This document shows positions 17,301 to 30,744 of a DNA stretch of 47,830 nt, in pieces; within the stretch, counting starts at the first letter, position 1; each line of letters begins with the position of its first letter. Below the pieces are notes generated by a model. The model was not told where the DNA came from, did no database searches, and saw nothing but the letters and a program-made list of their open reading frames with translations. This DNA is from Irineochytrium annulatum (Eukaryota; Chytridiomycota; Chytridiomycetes; Chytridiales; Chytridiaceae), in NCBI GenBank assembly GCA_027600665.1, contig JADGJL010000074.1, positions 1-47,830 of the forward strand. The letters run 5' to 3'. The translations under genes were made by a program, and so were the position numbers.

Positions 17301-17817
17301 AGGGCTAGATAGGACGGCAGCCTTGGCGTTCCTTGCGTCGAGTCTGGCGCTCTTGGAGAACATCACGATGGAAGCGGGATGCGTCGGCACAAGCGAAATG
17401 GTGCAGGATGCGACCGAGGCGTTTCGGGTGCCGCCATTGAAGAGCGTGGAGGCGTTTGCGGATGAGACGCTTGGGGCGATATTGCGAGTCCTTGAAGGGG
17501 AGCAGCAGGTCATTTCAGGGTACGTTGAAGGTGTACCATTCGTTGTGAGAAACACCGCCTTCTGACCCGGAGTAATTGCTTGCAGGAAGGTGACGAACGA
17601 GTTCAAGTCTTTAATTAAATTTCTCCGTACCTTGTTTCTCCACGATATCCGGATTGTTCGGCCGTCGAAGCTTTTTGATGAAAGCGTCAACCGCGCCACG
17701 TCATTGCTTCGACCGGAGGACTGGTCGGAAGAGGATTTGGCGTTTGATGAGGTTCTCATATCAGAACGGCACGCTTTCGTTACGAAACTGCCGTCACCGT
17801 CCGAGTCCCCATTTTGA
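14344..17817 (+). CDS. RAB3GAP2: Rab3 GTPase-activating protein regulatory (non-catalytic) subunit
   Basis: Exons 14344-14673, 14731-15876, 15918-16487, 16531-16701, 16759-17519 and 17586-17817 give 1069 residues. The N-terminal half matches the RAB3GAP2 beta-propeller-like domain: VAVGYLSGLLSIFAFDGKLL, then ILLQFADGIVVLID. The family motif ALFDSLGRVLILDVEEGEIV is followed by IIKGARNAQLGWVQA and YHSRGVLELYQ, in the same order as animal RAB3GAP2. In animals the protein pairs with RAB3GAP1, acts on Rab3 and is an exchange factor for Rab18 at the ER. The C-terminal half is helical and less conserved. It starts at the first ATG after the PPR divergent region; a TTG lies upstream in frame but is not credible as a start. 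It is convergent with the kinase gene. Confidence 0.85.
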
Positions 17818-18161
17818 AAGACTACTATTTCTGGTCAAAAGGATAGAATCTGCCAGTGACACTTTGTATATTGTATTAATGATTAGCATACGAATATTAC
17901 CTCTTACATCATCAATTTATATTAACTTTTCTTTGCTGTTTCTTAAACAGAGCATATGTGTCGCCGTCGATACGCGCGCAGGGAATAATTCTCCCTCAAT
18001 TCCTCCCTACTACCCCATACCAACCATTTTCCCGACATGTTCAGAGCGGGAGAGAAAGAAAAGGAAACAAAAATGACGATGATATAGCATACTGGAGAAT
18101 AAGATACCAGATCCAGAGAAGAAGGGAACAAAAGCGAAGCAACCCCCTTCCTTCAATCCTC

Positions 18162-21149
<2,988 letters not shown>

Positions 21150-22124
21150 TCCAGTCAGTCAGCAAATGTCGGTCTCGTCTTTACCGCAATCTGGCGTGAT
21201 TGAAGTTGTTGACAGAGACCACACGAAGCTTGGATGGATCCGCTTGAGGTGGAGGACCTCCCAATAAGGACGGCGATGCCAAGAATCTGGTGGAAGATCG
21301 CTTAGATGGACGCGGCGGGTGCGCATTTCGTGTTATCATGGAGGACAGGATCTTCCTGATCCCGCCGTCCTCGCTGCTTGTCGAGATCCTGAAGCTCGCA
21401 TGCATTCGACCAGGAGGTCAACGGCTGGGGAATACTTGGAGTTTGCTAATGTGCAAGGACTACTACGGTGCAGGACATGCAGCAGCTGCGACTTCCCGCT
21501 TTTCTATAGCCAGTTAATTGTTTCTATTTCGCGATTCTTCGCTTCGTCTAGATTGTTGGCCGCAGTCGGCGTTTTGTCGAATAGCTAGAAGCGCTCGACG
21601 TTTAGGACAAGACCGGGGCGGTGGAGGTGTCGGCCGGAGTTCCGTTCGAACATGCAAATATTCAGAGCAGAGCACACAAGTTACAGCCTGCCCCCTGCGC
21701 GTTCATTAACGTTGTTTGGAGACAAACAATTTTGAGGCAGACTTGGACGTTATTGGCATATGGTAGGGCGCCATAAAGAGTGGCTGGCCAAATGATGCCG
21801 CCCTTATCGGTCGATGCAATACTTATGTGTTGATACCGGTCATTGAAGTTTCATGTCATATATTAATGAGTGCTTTTTTAATCTCACATTCAGTATTGGC
21901 GGTAAATGATAAAAAATAAGTCTTGCGAAAACTATCCGATGTTCGCTCATAATGTGCCACCAAGCTAAACGCTATGTTTGTATTTCTTATGTGGAGAGGG
22001 CGTCGTGAAGCTGGATAGAAGTTAACAAGCTGTTGAACAAAAGCTCAAATTCGAAACCTCTTATTCTCGTTCAAACTGTCGGCAAGAGCCTCCTTCAGCA
22101 GTTCCATATCCTGGCCCCTCTCTC
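21150..22124. other. Intergenic region upstream of the PAK gene, no confident gene
   Basis: About 975 bp. Two overlapping plus-strand frames (21290-21517 and 21319-21588) lack introns, motifs or family resemblance that I can name. From 21700 to 22030 the sequence is AT-rich and has no ORF of interest. The left part should hold the kinase promoter. Confidence 0.4.
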
Positions 22125-23002
22125 TCATCCTCCTATCTCTCTCCGTGATGTCCTATTTAAGCTCTCCATCTTTATCTCGGCCATCTCGTTCTCCTCCTCA
22201 ATCGCCTTGATGGAATGCTCTATCAGCTCATAGCAATCTCGAATCTCTCTCCCCTCATCCTCAATCTTTGTCTGCAGCTCCGACTTGGCTGCGGCTTCCT
22301 CCCTAAGTGAGTTGTTCGTCTCCTCAACAAGCGCCTTCTGGCCCATGCACTCCACTCGCAGCGCCTCGGCGTCGCGCACGACCATATGTATTTCCTTCTT
22401 TAAGTTCGCGGCCTTGTCGAAAGCTAGGACTGGCAGCAGGCGTGCGCGGCGTCTCGGGCTTCCGCACGACGACAGTGGCGCCGTAGAACTCAATTTCTCG
22501 TTCAGCTCTTCTACCTCCCTTACGAGCGACGCCAAACCACGCCCTACTCGCCAGTTGAGACGCGAGCCTGGATCTGGCTGATCTCTCCGCCGAAAGCTCG
22601 CCCTCGAGCAATCGAACCTGATCTCTCCGCCGAAAGCTCGCCCTCGAGCGATCGAACCAGCGCCGTCAGCTGCCAGACTTTAGCCTTGAGCAACGCGGCA
22701 GTGGTCGCTGGCTTCTCAGAGGTGTCGGCGGATAGCGGTCCCGCCGACCGGCCTGAAGCTTGATTTCGTTCTCGGCTGCATACGTCCGGAAAATGGTGTC
22801 CACCAGTTACAACATTGGCGTCACTGGCCAAGATGTGATTGATGTCGCTGGTGCGCCGACTTCTTGAGGAAATCAGCATTAATCGAACATGACTGTTAGT
22901 TCATACCTTGGCGGCCCCCAGAACATCTAGGCTGTTCTCTGACAGACTCGAGGCTAGCTTCACTTGACCACCAGGTGGGGGATCATCGCGATCTCCAACC
23001 AT
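22125..23002 (-). CDS. Coiled-coil protein, possibly disrupted
   Basis: A minus-strand region with clear coding character but an unresolved model. A first exon from 23002 starts MVGDRDDPPPGGQVKL and ends at a GT donor after LGAAK (about 22912). Further down, a helical piece (KAKVWQLTALVRSLEGEL) is followed by a repeat of SLEGELSAERS in another frame. A third frame (22125-22535) encodes a long coiled coil with LVREVEELNEKL, ALRVECMGQKALVEE and IEHSIKAIEEENEMAEIK before the stop. The three pieces are in different frames, and the change coincides with a 40-bp tandem duplication. Either the splicing is unusual, the gene is decaying, or the sequence has an error. I do not recognise the family. Confidence 0.45.
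22578..22657. repeat. Tandem duplication of a 40-bp unit
   Basis: Bases 22578-22617 are repeated immediately at 22618-22657 with one difference (22610 A versus 22650 G). The unit encodes LLEGELSAERS-type coiled-coil sequence on the minus strand. Forty is not a multiple of three, so the copy shifts the frame. Confidence 0.95.
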
Positions 23003-24180
23003 CGAACTTATGTTGAACCAAAGGCGCCGAGTGATCACTGAGTACCTGCTGTTCGCGCCTCCATCGCCGCAGCTTCTCTGGACTAGTATCAAGTTGCTAA
23101 CTAATCAACGAGCAAAACAAACAGACAATTTTTAATGAGGTGTTGTACCGACGAACTAATTGTCTGGCTATACCACGAGCGAGAGCAGTGCTAATGCGGG
23201 ATAATGCAAGAGATTGACCAGAGATACCCGCGGGTAATCAAGGTAGTGCCTGCGAACCCGCTACACCTGTCGTGTCCAACTTAAACGCATAAAACCTGTG
23301 GTGATCTTTCGAAGGTGCTTTATACAGAAATTATTGGGCCGATTAAGAATCGAGAAGTAGCGCCAGACCAACTCTGGACAAGACTGATGTTGATCCGAGA
23401 AGAGATATTGGTCGAGGAGGACATCGCTACTACTTGTTGACCGATATGGCCCGAAACGCTCTTCAAGTTGGAGCACCCCCAAATTCAAACACCGCACGTC
23501 TACTTTCACGCACTTGATCGCACACGACCTTGTAAATATTGAAGATCACTGCAGCAGAGCCGCCCCCCAAACACGAACCTCGGTATTCGTAGCAGTCGCA
23601 ATAAACGTTTGATTGATAAATGTGGAGTTGAAAAGGATGATTGCTATTAGATATCTTTGCACGTAACTTCCAGCACTACCCTACACGCCCAACGACGCCC
23701 ATCGCGCCGGGTGACGCCTAGCGACGCCCGCGCATGTTTACGCACCGCGACGTCCCTTCTTCTCCGGAAGGCTTTCGTTGATATTCACACCACAAGGTAA
23801 GAAATGAATAACGGCTTGACGACGCTAACCTAGAAAGCCGGGCGAAACACAACCCGGAATCACAACAATCAAGTCGATGCCGTGCAGTTTGCAATCGGCT
23901 TGGCATAGATCGGGGTTTCTTCGCATGCTTGATACTTCCAAGTTGGCGGAGCGTCTGAGCTACAGCTACTGACAGTCCAAACCGCGGAAGCGGCGCCGAT
24001 GCTCGCCGCTTCGTGAACTCGCGTTCTTTCACGTTGAGCGAATGATGATGTATGCGTAAGGCAATACCACGCGCTCCTACCGATGCATTCCACTACTTTT
24101 CGCTGATTGCAATGGTCGGCAGTCCTCTTCGTGATGGTGTGAACAATTTTGGCAGTTCTCACGTATGACCACCAAATGAT
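23003..24180. other. Long non-coding or unrecognised stretch
   Basis: About 1.2 kb in which no ORF on either strand has a recognisable motif or splice-compatible neighbours. The short minus-strand frames at 23261-23509, 23718-24032 and 23869-24189 look like chance. A small direct repetition of ACGCCCA/GCGACGCC words occurs around 23685-23735. Confidence 0.4.
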
Positions 24181-24589
24181 TTGTTGCAAACGGAATACGC
24201 GAGAGCGGTGTACTCTCGCATCGTGAATCTTCTCGAAAGAATGAACGCCTGCGAACTGATCGGCTCGTCATCCCCCCAAACATCTGCAGAAATCGATATG
24301 TATGGGTTGATTCACCTAAAGGACACCAGGATTTCGTTGCGCGTGTCGTTCGTCCGGCGGCGGAAGAAGCCGAGCGCCGCCGGATGTACGACGAGGCGTT
24401 AAATTTCTACGAGCGGTCTGGCGATCACGATTTAGCTGTTAAGTGGCCTGCAAGAATTTGGGTGAGGAGTTGGTCAACTATCAGCCTGTTAGGCGACTGG
24501 CGACTTCAATTCGTAAGCGCTTCTATTCGGGATTCGAATTACTACGAGGGTCCAATCTTTTATCCGCATGTATTACCCTTTTTACCTAG
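24181..24589 (+). pseudogene. Frameshifted Nup93/NIC96-like remnant
   Basis: Three consecutive plus-strand pieces in different frames read like the central to C-terminal part of the inner-ring nucleoporin Nup93/NIC96. Piece one (about 24181-24327) has YARAVYSRIVNLLERMN...LIGSS...GLIHLKD. Piece two (about 24316-24440) has DFVARVVRPAAEEAERR, MYDEALNFYERSGDHDLAVK. Piece three (about 24449-24589) has KNLGEELVNYQPVRRL and ends at a TAG. The AAxxAExxxxYxEAlxxYxxxxdxdxa pattern and the spacing fit the family. The frames join without room for introns, so this looks like a relic with two indels. A sequencing error in a partial gene is the alternative. The rest of the protein is not nearby. Confidence 0.45.
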
Positions 24590-24649
24590 ATCTACAGGGA
24601 GAGAAAATGGCCAAAATGGGTAAGCACGTATAATTCCAACCGGCACTCT

Positions 24650-26002
24650 TTATTTATCACTCCCAGCCTTGCTCTTTTTATGCCGCGGCTTTAGCACCCT
24701 CTTCATATCCTTATCGAAAGCGGAATTCTTCGCCCTTGGCTCCCTACTTTTAGCATCCAGCAGCTCCGAGGCGTCCGAGAACTTATTCCCCTTCCTCTTT
24801 CGCTTGCCCCCGGCATCCTCCTCCTCGTCAGCACCGCTTTTGGAGAACAGGCTCGCTGCGAGACGATTCCGCTTGCCGAGGACGCCGTTCCCAAAGCGCT
24901 GGACTTCGGACTCACCGACGACGCGGTCCATAGACTTAACGGCAAAGAAGTCCTTCTCCAAATCCTAACGCATGCGCAGTCAGACATCGAATGCGGAACC
25001 AAAGTCGAAAAGAAGAAAAAAATAAAAATGGAACAAACCTCTATCTCATCAACAAAATTCAGCGTCCCCCCATTCTTCACCCTCCGTTCTTCCGCCCTCC
25101 GCAACGCCTTGCTCGTCGTGAACCTCGTGAACGTCTCCTCCTCCTTCTCCCTGATCTGATCAAGCTCCTCCTCCACCCGCGTCTTCCGCTCAGCCAACCG
25201 ATGTCCCGTGCCGTGGGACGTCACCACCTCGGGCCTGGCACCGTGCTGCTCCATTAGGTCCGTCATGATGCGAGATTTCGCGAGGGACTTCTTGCTGCGG
25301 TCTGATAGCTCGCCCTTGGCGCGGCGGCGTTTCTCTTCGTACGGGACGGGGACAAGACGGGGCGGGCGGTAGACGCCTGTTTCGTCGCCGTTTTGATTAG
25401 CTTTGCAAAACTATTAGCATGACCACGTAGACTTCAAAATATATCACCATCGACATCATCCCCTCCCGCAAAGTTTCCGGGGTTCGGCTTAAACCGCAAC
25501 GGGTCTGCCACTGCCGCATCCTGTAGTGACGTGGCAGCCGCCTTCGAATCCTCCCCGTCCGCCTTCCCTAGTGTCTCATAATTCGCTGTCGCGGCGGCGC
25601 GAACTAGCTTATCTATCTGATACTTAAGCTTCGTCTCCATGGGCCTTATACGCTCTAGAATAACCCTGTGCTCGATCATTCGGTCGACGGCTGGGTGATC
25701 CTCCAAGCTCGTGCCAGTGAGCTTAAGCATAAGGTAGACGGAGAGGTGAGAGAGGTAGGACAGGAGCGTGTGGGATTTGATTTCGAGCAAGCTGACGCCC
25801 TTTGAGGTTTCGAGGTCTTTGTCATCAACTCTAAGGTGATGGCTGGTCAGTGGAGAACAAAACGAATCTGCAGAAACCTCTTCTGTAGGGCCTGTATCTG
25901 AGTCCGGGCCTCCTTTATCTTCGGGACGAGACCTTGAAGCTCCTTTAGGTACGTCTTCTTGTCGGCCTGCAAGATCTCGACCAGTTCGGGCGGGAGGTCC
26001 AT
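24650..26002 (-). CDS. LCP5: LCP5/neuroguidin, SSU processome (Sas10/Utp3 family)
   Basis: Exons 26002-25878, 25830-25448, 25400-25039 and 24964-24650 give 394 residues. LCP5 associates with U3 snoRNA in the nucleolus and is required for 18S rRNA processing. The Sas10/Utp3 domain shows GVSLLEIKSHTLLSYLSHL, then HPAVDRMIEHRVILERIRPM and ETKLKYQIDKLV. The LCP5-type DPLRFKPNP and GVYRPPRLVPVPYEEK follow. The C-terminus is charged and ends with a basic KPRHKKSK nucleolar-type segment. I start at MDLPPELVEI; an ATG 24 codons upstream is in frame but lies in a weaker context. Confidence 0.9.
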
Positions 26003-26566
26003 CGTCTCTGTTGTTATTGTCGCGTTAGGATCATGAGTCAGCAAGATAAGCGTGTCATTTAGGAGCAAGTTCATGGGAAGCCGTCAATAACGACGACTCC
26101 CCAGCATTTCCTCCAAGATTCTACCGCGGTTAACCAGCCGTACTCGATTGTAGCAACATTGCTCGATCCGGCAACTACGACCATCCCAGCCCGCCCCGAA
26201 CTCAAGAATGCGAGATGGGACGGATGGGTTTGATCCACGCGGGTGCAAGAGAAAAGCGACATCGGCTAATGCTGCGCCGGTCGTCCCATGCCATATGCTC
26301 ACCTGCCATCTCGTGTGAAAGAGTTTGTGGAAGGCTTGAAGGAAGAAAAAAGCAGGCTTGATCACAAAATCTTCAAGCCACACGTATTGCAGTTTGCTGT
26401 TTTTGTCTTAAATATACTAATTAATTGCTTCCGCTATATATGCGGTGAACTCCGACTAAACAATCCCCATCATGCGCGAGAACACGTGTGCTCCAGAAGT
26501 CATGCGACCATGCCCTCGAATAATGAGGGCTTCAAGCGTCATCTCGTTATACGTGTCCGCCTGAGC
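26003..26566. other. Intergenic region between LCP5 and COA3
   Basis: About 560 bp between two minus-strand genes, holding the COA3 3' UTR and the LCP5 promoter. Minus-strand frames at 26071-26383 overlap each other and show no family motif. Confidence 0.4.
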
Positions 26567-27079
26567 TCACGCATTCGCCGCCTTCTCCTTCAACTTCTCC
26601 TTCTGCTTCGCCGAAAACGAATCAAAGTCCTCAATCTTCGTCTTGTACATCGAGTAGCCGTCTGCAAATACAGGCATTCAATCTTTGGCTCCTGATGAGT
26701 CCTAAAACAACCGTATCTCTCGACACTACTCACATACAAGCCCGCAGAATCCCACGAGAGCCAGTCCCACCGCGGCGTTCCGTTGCCGATACGGCTTCAT
26801 CACGCGAGCCTTCAGGAGCTCGAACTGGTCTGGGGGCAACTGGCCTTGTAGCTGACGGAGATTCTTGTAGGCGACGTCATCGGGAATCTAAAAGAAACAA
26901 CGAGTCAAAATGGAGTAGTCCATCGACGAACCATCGACGAAGAGCGATCTGAAAGCCAGTCCTGGTCGACACTCCTTTCCCTGGCATGTTCCACTCCCCA
27001 ACGGTCGCGCGCATAAGCAACAGGAAGGATCGTTGAATACGTCGTCCCGCATCCTCACCTTGTTGATATCGACGCTCAT
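26567..27079 (-). CDS. COA3: Cytochrome c oxidase assembly factor COA3
   Basis: Exons 27079-27059, 26887-26734 and 26661-26567 give 89 residues. The family is a small single-span inner-membrane protein that stabilises newly made Cox1 and couples its translation to complex IV assembly. The sequence shows the family layout: a hydrophilic helix (LPPDQFELLKARVMKPYRQRN), one membrane segment (AAVGLALVGFCGLVYGYSMY), and a charged tail (KTKIEDFDSFSAKQKEKLKEK). The joined VYGYSMY matches the conserved YGYTFY-type end of the segment in animal COA3 (CCDC56) and supports the second intron. The 21-nt first exon (MSVDINK) is less certain. It is head-to-head with CSN4, with 76 bp between starts. Confidence 0.8.
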
Positions 27080-27155
27080 TGCAGCTCTGGTGGGAAGTCT
27101 GATGGAAGGTGGAATATTGAAGACAGAAACAAGTGAACCAACCCATCATTGAAGT
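27080..27155. promoter_or_regulatory. Shared promoter region COA3/CSN4 (inferred)
   Basis: Only 76 bp separate the two divergent start codons, so both 5' UTRs and core promoters must lie here or inside the genes. No specific motif is claimed. Confidence 0.4.
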
Positions 27156-28729
27156 ATGGCATCAATCGCCGCCGACCTCTCCGCCATCGCGCACGCGCCC
27201 CAAAAGGATCAACGCGCCACCCAATACCACGACCTTCTCGTCCGGATTCTCAGCTCCGCCGGCTCCGGACCCGCTTCTACGATCCTCAACGCCCTCCACG
27301 AGTACCTCGCCCACATTGTTGACGAGAGCGTCGGGCTCGTCCTGTCCCGGCAGCTGCTGCAGGAGTTTGTAAAGGTGTTCACGGAGTGGGCAAGCAGCAG
27401 CGCGGGGAAGGGGGACAGGGCGGCCTTCGTTAAGGATGTGTGGAACTTCGCGTTAGGGCAGACGAGGAGCAGGACTGTGGCTTATGAGGAGCAGGTAACT
27501 AAGCAAGCGTGGGTTGGGATAGGGAAGGTTGGGATGTAATGGTGGAAGAGGCGAGAGCAGCGGCAGGGCTCGAGGAAGGAGTGATTGTGAAGCTATCAAT
27601 ACGACAATAGGAAGAAGGGTAGAGATGGTTATATGGCCATCGTACAAAAGTGGAGGGAACAGAGCCGTATGGAGTTTTGCTGTCATATATCTTCACTGCC
27701 TCGGGAGCGTTCCTGATTATTCGTTTCCTTTCCCTCTCCAGATTTCTGCGATTAGGGAGCATCTCGCCCACATGCACGAGGAGGATGAGGAGTGGAGCGA
27801 GGCCGCAAAAGTCCTCCAGGGCATTCCCCTGGACTCTGGCCATCGCGCCATCAGCGACGACTATAAGCTCCGCATTTATATCCACATCGCCCGCCTTCTT
27901 CTAGAGGAAGAAGACTCCGTGGGCGCAGAGTCCTACTTAAACCGCGCCTCCTTGCTCCTCGGCTCCGCCACCGCCGAGAATCGCGTCCTCACCCTCCTCT
28001 TCAAGGGAGCGCAGGTCAGGCTGGTCGACTACAAGCGCCAATTCATTCAGGCTGCGCAGAAGTACCTCGAAATGTCATATGTTACCGACATGGTCGAGGA
28101 CGAGCGCGTCGGGTGCCTCGTGAACGCGATCGTCTGCGCCACGCTCGCCCCGGCGGGACCGCAGCGCAGCCGTCTCCTCGCCACGCTATATAAGGACGAG
28201 CGGGTCCGCGATCAGCCGAAAGTGCAGGAGCACGGCGTGTATTCGGTCCTGGAAAAGATGTACTTGGACCGCGTGCTCCGCCGGTCGGAGGTGGAGGACT
28301 TCGCCTCGATACTGAAGCCGCACCAGCTCGCGAGGTTGGGTGATGGGACGACGGTGCTGGACCGTGCCGTGATCGAGCACAACATCGTGGCGGCCTCGAA
28401 GCTTTACAACAACATACGGTTCGATGAATTGGGATCGTTGTTGGCTATTAGTTCGGATCAGGCCGAGGCGATTGCGAGCAAGATGATTGGGGAGGGAAGG
28501 ATGCCGGGGACGATTGATCAAATCGATCAGTTGATTTATTTCAGGCCGCCGACCGTCCTGCCGACGTGGGATCATCAGATTGCAGGGCTCTGTCATCATG
28601 TCGACAGCGTTATTGATAGAATTCAAGTCAAGTGAGTTTTGGAATTTGCTGCCTTTCATCGGGCTACATTTCTTACTTTATGACCGTAGACATCCGGGTT
28701 GGACGCAGGAGAAGCTGGCGCTGGTGTAG
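27156..28729 (+). CDS. CSN4: COP9 signalosome subunit 4
   Basis: Exons 27156-27494, 27742-28631 and 28690-28729 give 422 residues. CSN4 is a PCI-domain scaffold subunit of the COP9 signalosome, which removes NEDD8 from cullins. The helical-repeat N-terminal part includes [20 protein letters not shown], followed by [18 protein letters not shown]. The PCI domain follows ([40 protein letters not shown]), and the end is [13 protein letters not shown] then HPGWTQEKL, as in animal CSN4. The first intron is long for this window (247 nt). Proteasome subunit Rpn5 is the nearest relative, but the C-terminus favours CSN4. Confidence 0.9.
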
Positions 28730-28901
28730 ATTCTATTAAGGGGTATCAATCCATATAAACGGGTGAGGTGAACATCTACTCGAGCTGGAAGAATTGAACG
28801 AAGCATCAGTGTTTGCATATGTAGTTGGACATCCCGCGATTATAAATGGAGAGTCTTGTAATCATATATTACGTGGTGCACATCGTATTTTGCACCCATC
28901 A

Positions 28902-30665
28902 TCATTCCGTATCAACCGACTGAAATTCTTCGGTCGCCTCCACACCTGCCGCCTCTGCAACTGCTACCTGCGCCGTTCCACCTTTCAAATCCGTAAGTGA
29001 AGCCTGAGCGCCTTCTGCTTCCACACCCTTCACCTTTGCTGCTTCCACGTCTGCGCCTTCCTTAACACCGACCGCCTCCGCTCCTTCCGCCCCTCCACCA
29101 CCCGCCCTTGCACCTGCTGCTTCGCCTGCTACATTCCCCTCTGCGTCTACCCCGCCCGCCTCCTGCACCGCAAACCCCTGCCTTCCATTCTCGTGATTTA
29201 CGCCGTTCTCCTTTTCTACATCAACGTCCATCCTTCTCCGCTCGCTCGACGTCCTTCGTCGATCCCTTGACCGGGACAACCTCCGCCTGTCTCTATCCCT
29301 GTCACGATCCCGAGACCGAGAGGAACGAGAATGCCGTCTCCTGTCCCTCTCCCTGTCACGATCCTTGTCCCTGTCCCTGTCCCTATCCCTGTCCCTGTCC
29401 CTCCCCCTGTCTCTGTCCCTGTCTCTGTCTCTATCTCTCTCCCTATGGCGGTCCCGATCTCGATCCCTATCCCTCCTATCCCTCGAATGCCTCCTCGAGT
29501 ACGACGTCCTATACTCGTCCCTCGACCTCGACCGCCTCCTGCTCCTGGACCTTCGCCGCCTCTCCCGATCGCGATCACGCGACCGCGAGCGCCTGCGGTG
29601 GTGGTCACGGTCGCGATCTCTGGAGCGGGACGATCGCCGTGATGAGTGGCGGTCCCGCGAATTCCGCCGGGAGGCAGAATTGGAGCGCACTGAGTTCGTC
29701 TCAGAGGACCGGCCGCCGATCCGGGACTCGACTTCACGCATCTTGCGCATCGTTGCGTCGTCAAGACGCTTCGGGGCCTTGTTGATAGCGTTTTTTGAGG
29801 GGTTTACTCTGGTGATGCTTGTGAGGATAAGTTTATGTGGTAGACGTACATACTTCAACTGACGGTCTCCAAGAAGGTATCCATTCAACTGCAAAGCCTG
29901 CAAGGCACCCTCAGGAGTAGCTACTCACAACGCCATTACAAATGTGCACCAGACCAATGTCAAACATACCGAACTCAATGAAGGCAAACCTGGCGCCAAT
30001 ATTCGGGTCCCCCGCCATCTTGAGATATGCGATAGGACCACACGCGGCAAAAAACTCAGTCAACTCCTTCTCCGTCACCATGCCTGTAATGTTGCCCGCG
30101 TAGATGGTCCGGGAGATCTCCTCCGCCTTTGACGGGTCCAACACCGCTGCCTGCGGGATGTTGAACACGCGGCTCTGGTTCAAATAGAACGGCGGCCGAA
30201 CGGGTACAGCCGCCAAAGCAGCAACACCAGCCGAGACAGCGGGTCGAATCAACGGTGCACCGTGAGGCACCGCCTTATTCTCACAATTCGTTACAAGGAG
30301 CATGCGGTCTCCCAGATCCGTCCCCGTCAACAACATGGCCATAGTGGCGGCCACCGCGTCCTCGAACTCGACGAGGCATTCCTGGGACTCGTCGCGGTAG
30401 GGGCTCGGAGATAAGTTGAGGGAGACGACGTCGCCGAGGAACGTGAAGAGGCGGCGGAGGATGTCCTCGGTGGCTAGGGAGGAGATGTTGGTCACCTAAA
30501 GAGAATTTTAAATCATCCTTTAGGGATTGGCCCCAGTGAGCGGTAAGGAGGGGCGAAGGAAAGTTTAAGCAACAGGCTAAAATCGCCACAAGTCGCTCTG
30601 CCGTAATGTTCCGGCATCTTTCCAGGTGACGTATGCCGGTTCCTCACCTTCACGCAGCAGCTCAT
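28902..30665 (-). CDS. SREK1-like splicing regulator with RRMs and RD/RS-rich tail
   Basis: Exons 30665-30648, 30495-29929, 29897-29854 and 29817-28902 give 514 residues. The 18-nt first exon (MSCCVK) is placed because it alone supplies an ATG, an in-phase GTGAGG donor and a frame into VTNISSLATEDILRRLFTF. The first RRM resembles SREK1/SFRS12 (LFTFLGDVVSLNL, QECLVEFEDAVAA). A second RRM has RTIYAGNITGMVTEKELTEF and RFAFIEF. RVNPSKNAINK follows, then a long tail of Arg-Asp, Arg-Glu and Ser-Arg dipeptides, then an Ala/Gly/Glu-rich end. It probably acts in pre-mRNA splicing in the nucleus. The intron after DRQLK has a GTATGT donor. Head-to-head with HSE1. Confidence 0.75.
29260..29660 (-). repeat. 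Short-period repeat encoding the RD/RS domain
   Basis: On the plus strand the sequence is built from CCCTGTC/CCCTATC and CGATCC hexamer-like words, with strong strand asymmetry (pyrimidine-rich plus strand). On the minus strand it encodes alternating Arg-Asp and Arg-Ser dipeptides of the SREK1-like tail. All three frames stay open across it, which produces spurious antisense ORFs. Confidence 0.85.
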
Positions 30666-30744
30666 ATTCTAAATCCCATTCCCAAATCGCGGCGGTGGCT
30701 TGGGCCTGAAATTTGAAACTCGCGAACGTGGAGCAATCTGCAGA
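30666..30744. promoter_or_regulatory. Shared promoter region SREK1-like/HSE1 (inferred)
   Basis: The divergent start codons are 79 bp apart. This makes a bidirectional promoter likely; no factor site is claimed. Confidence 0.4.

Noticed and set aside
22033..22581. Plus-strand ORFs opposite the coiled-coil gene
   Set aside because: Composition (Ser/Phe-rich) is the antisense image of Glu/Lys-rich coiled coil.
29260..29660. Possible CRISPR-like or satellite array
   Set aside because: There are no spacers; the periodicity is dipeptide coding of an RS/RD domain.
29108..29862. Long plus-strand ORFs rich in Ser/Leu/Pro opposite the SR gene
   Set aside because: They are antisense shadows of the RD/RS repeat, where every frame stays open; the minus frame has the RRMs and splice sites.
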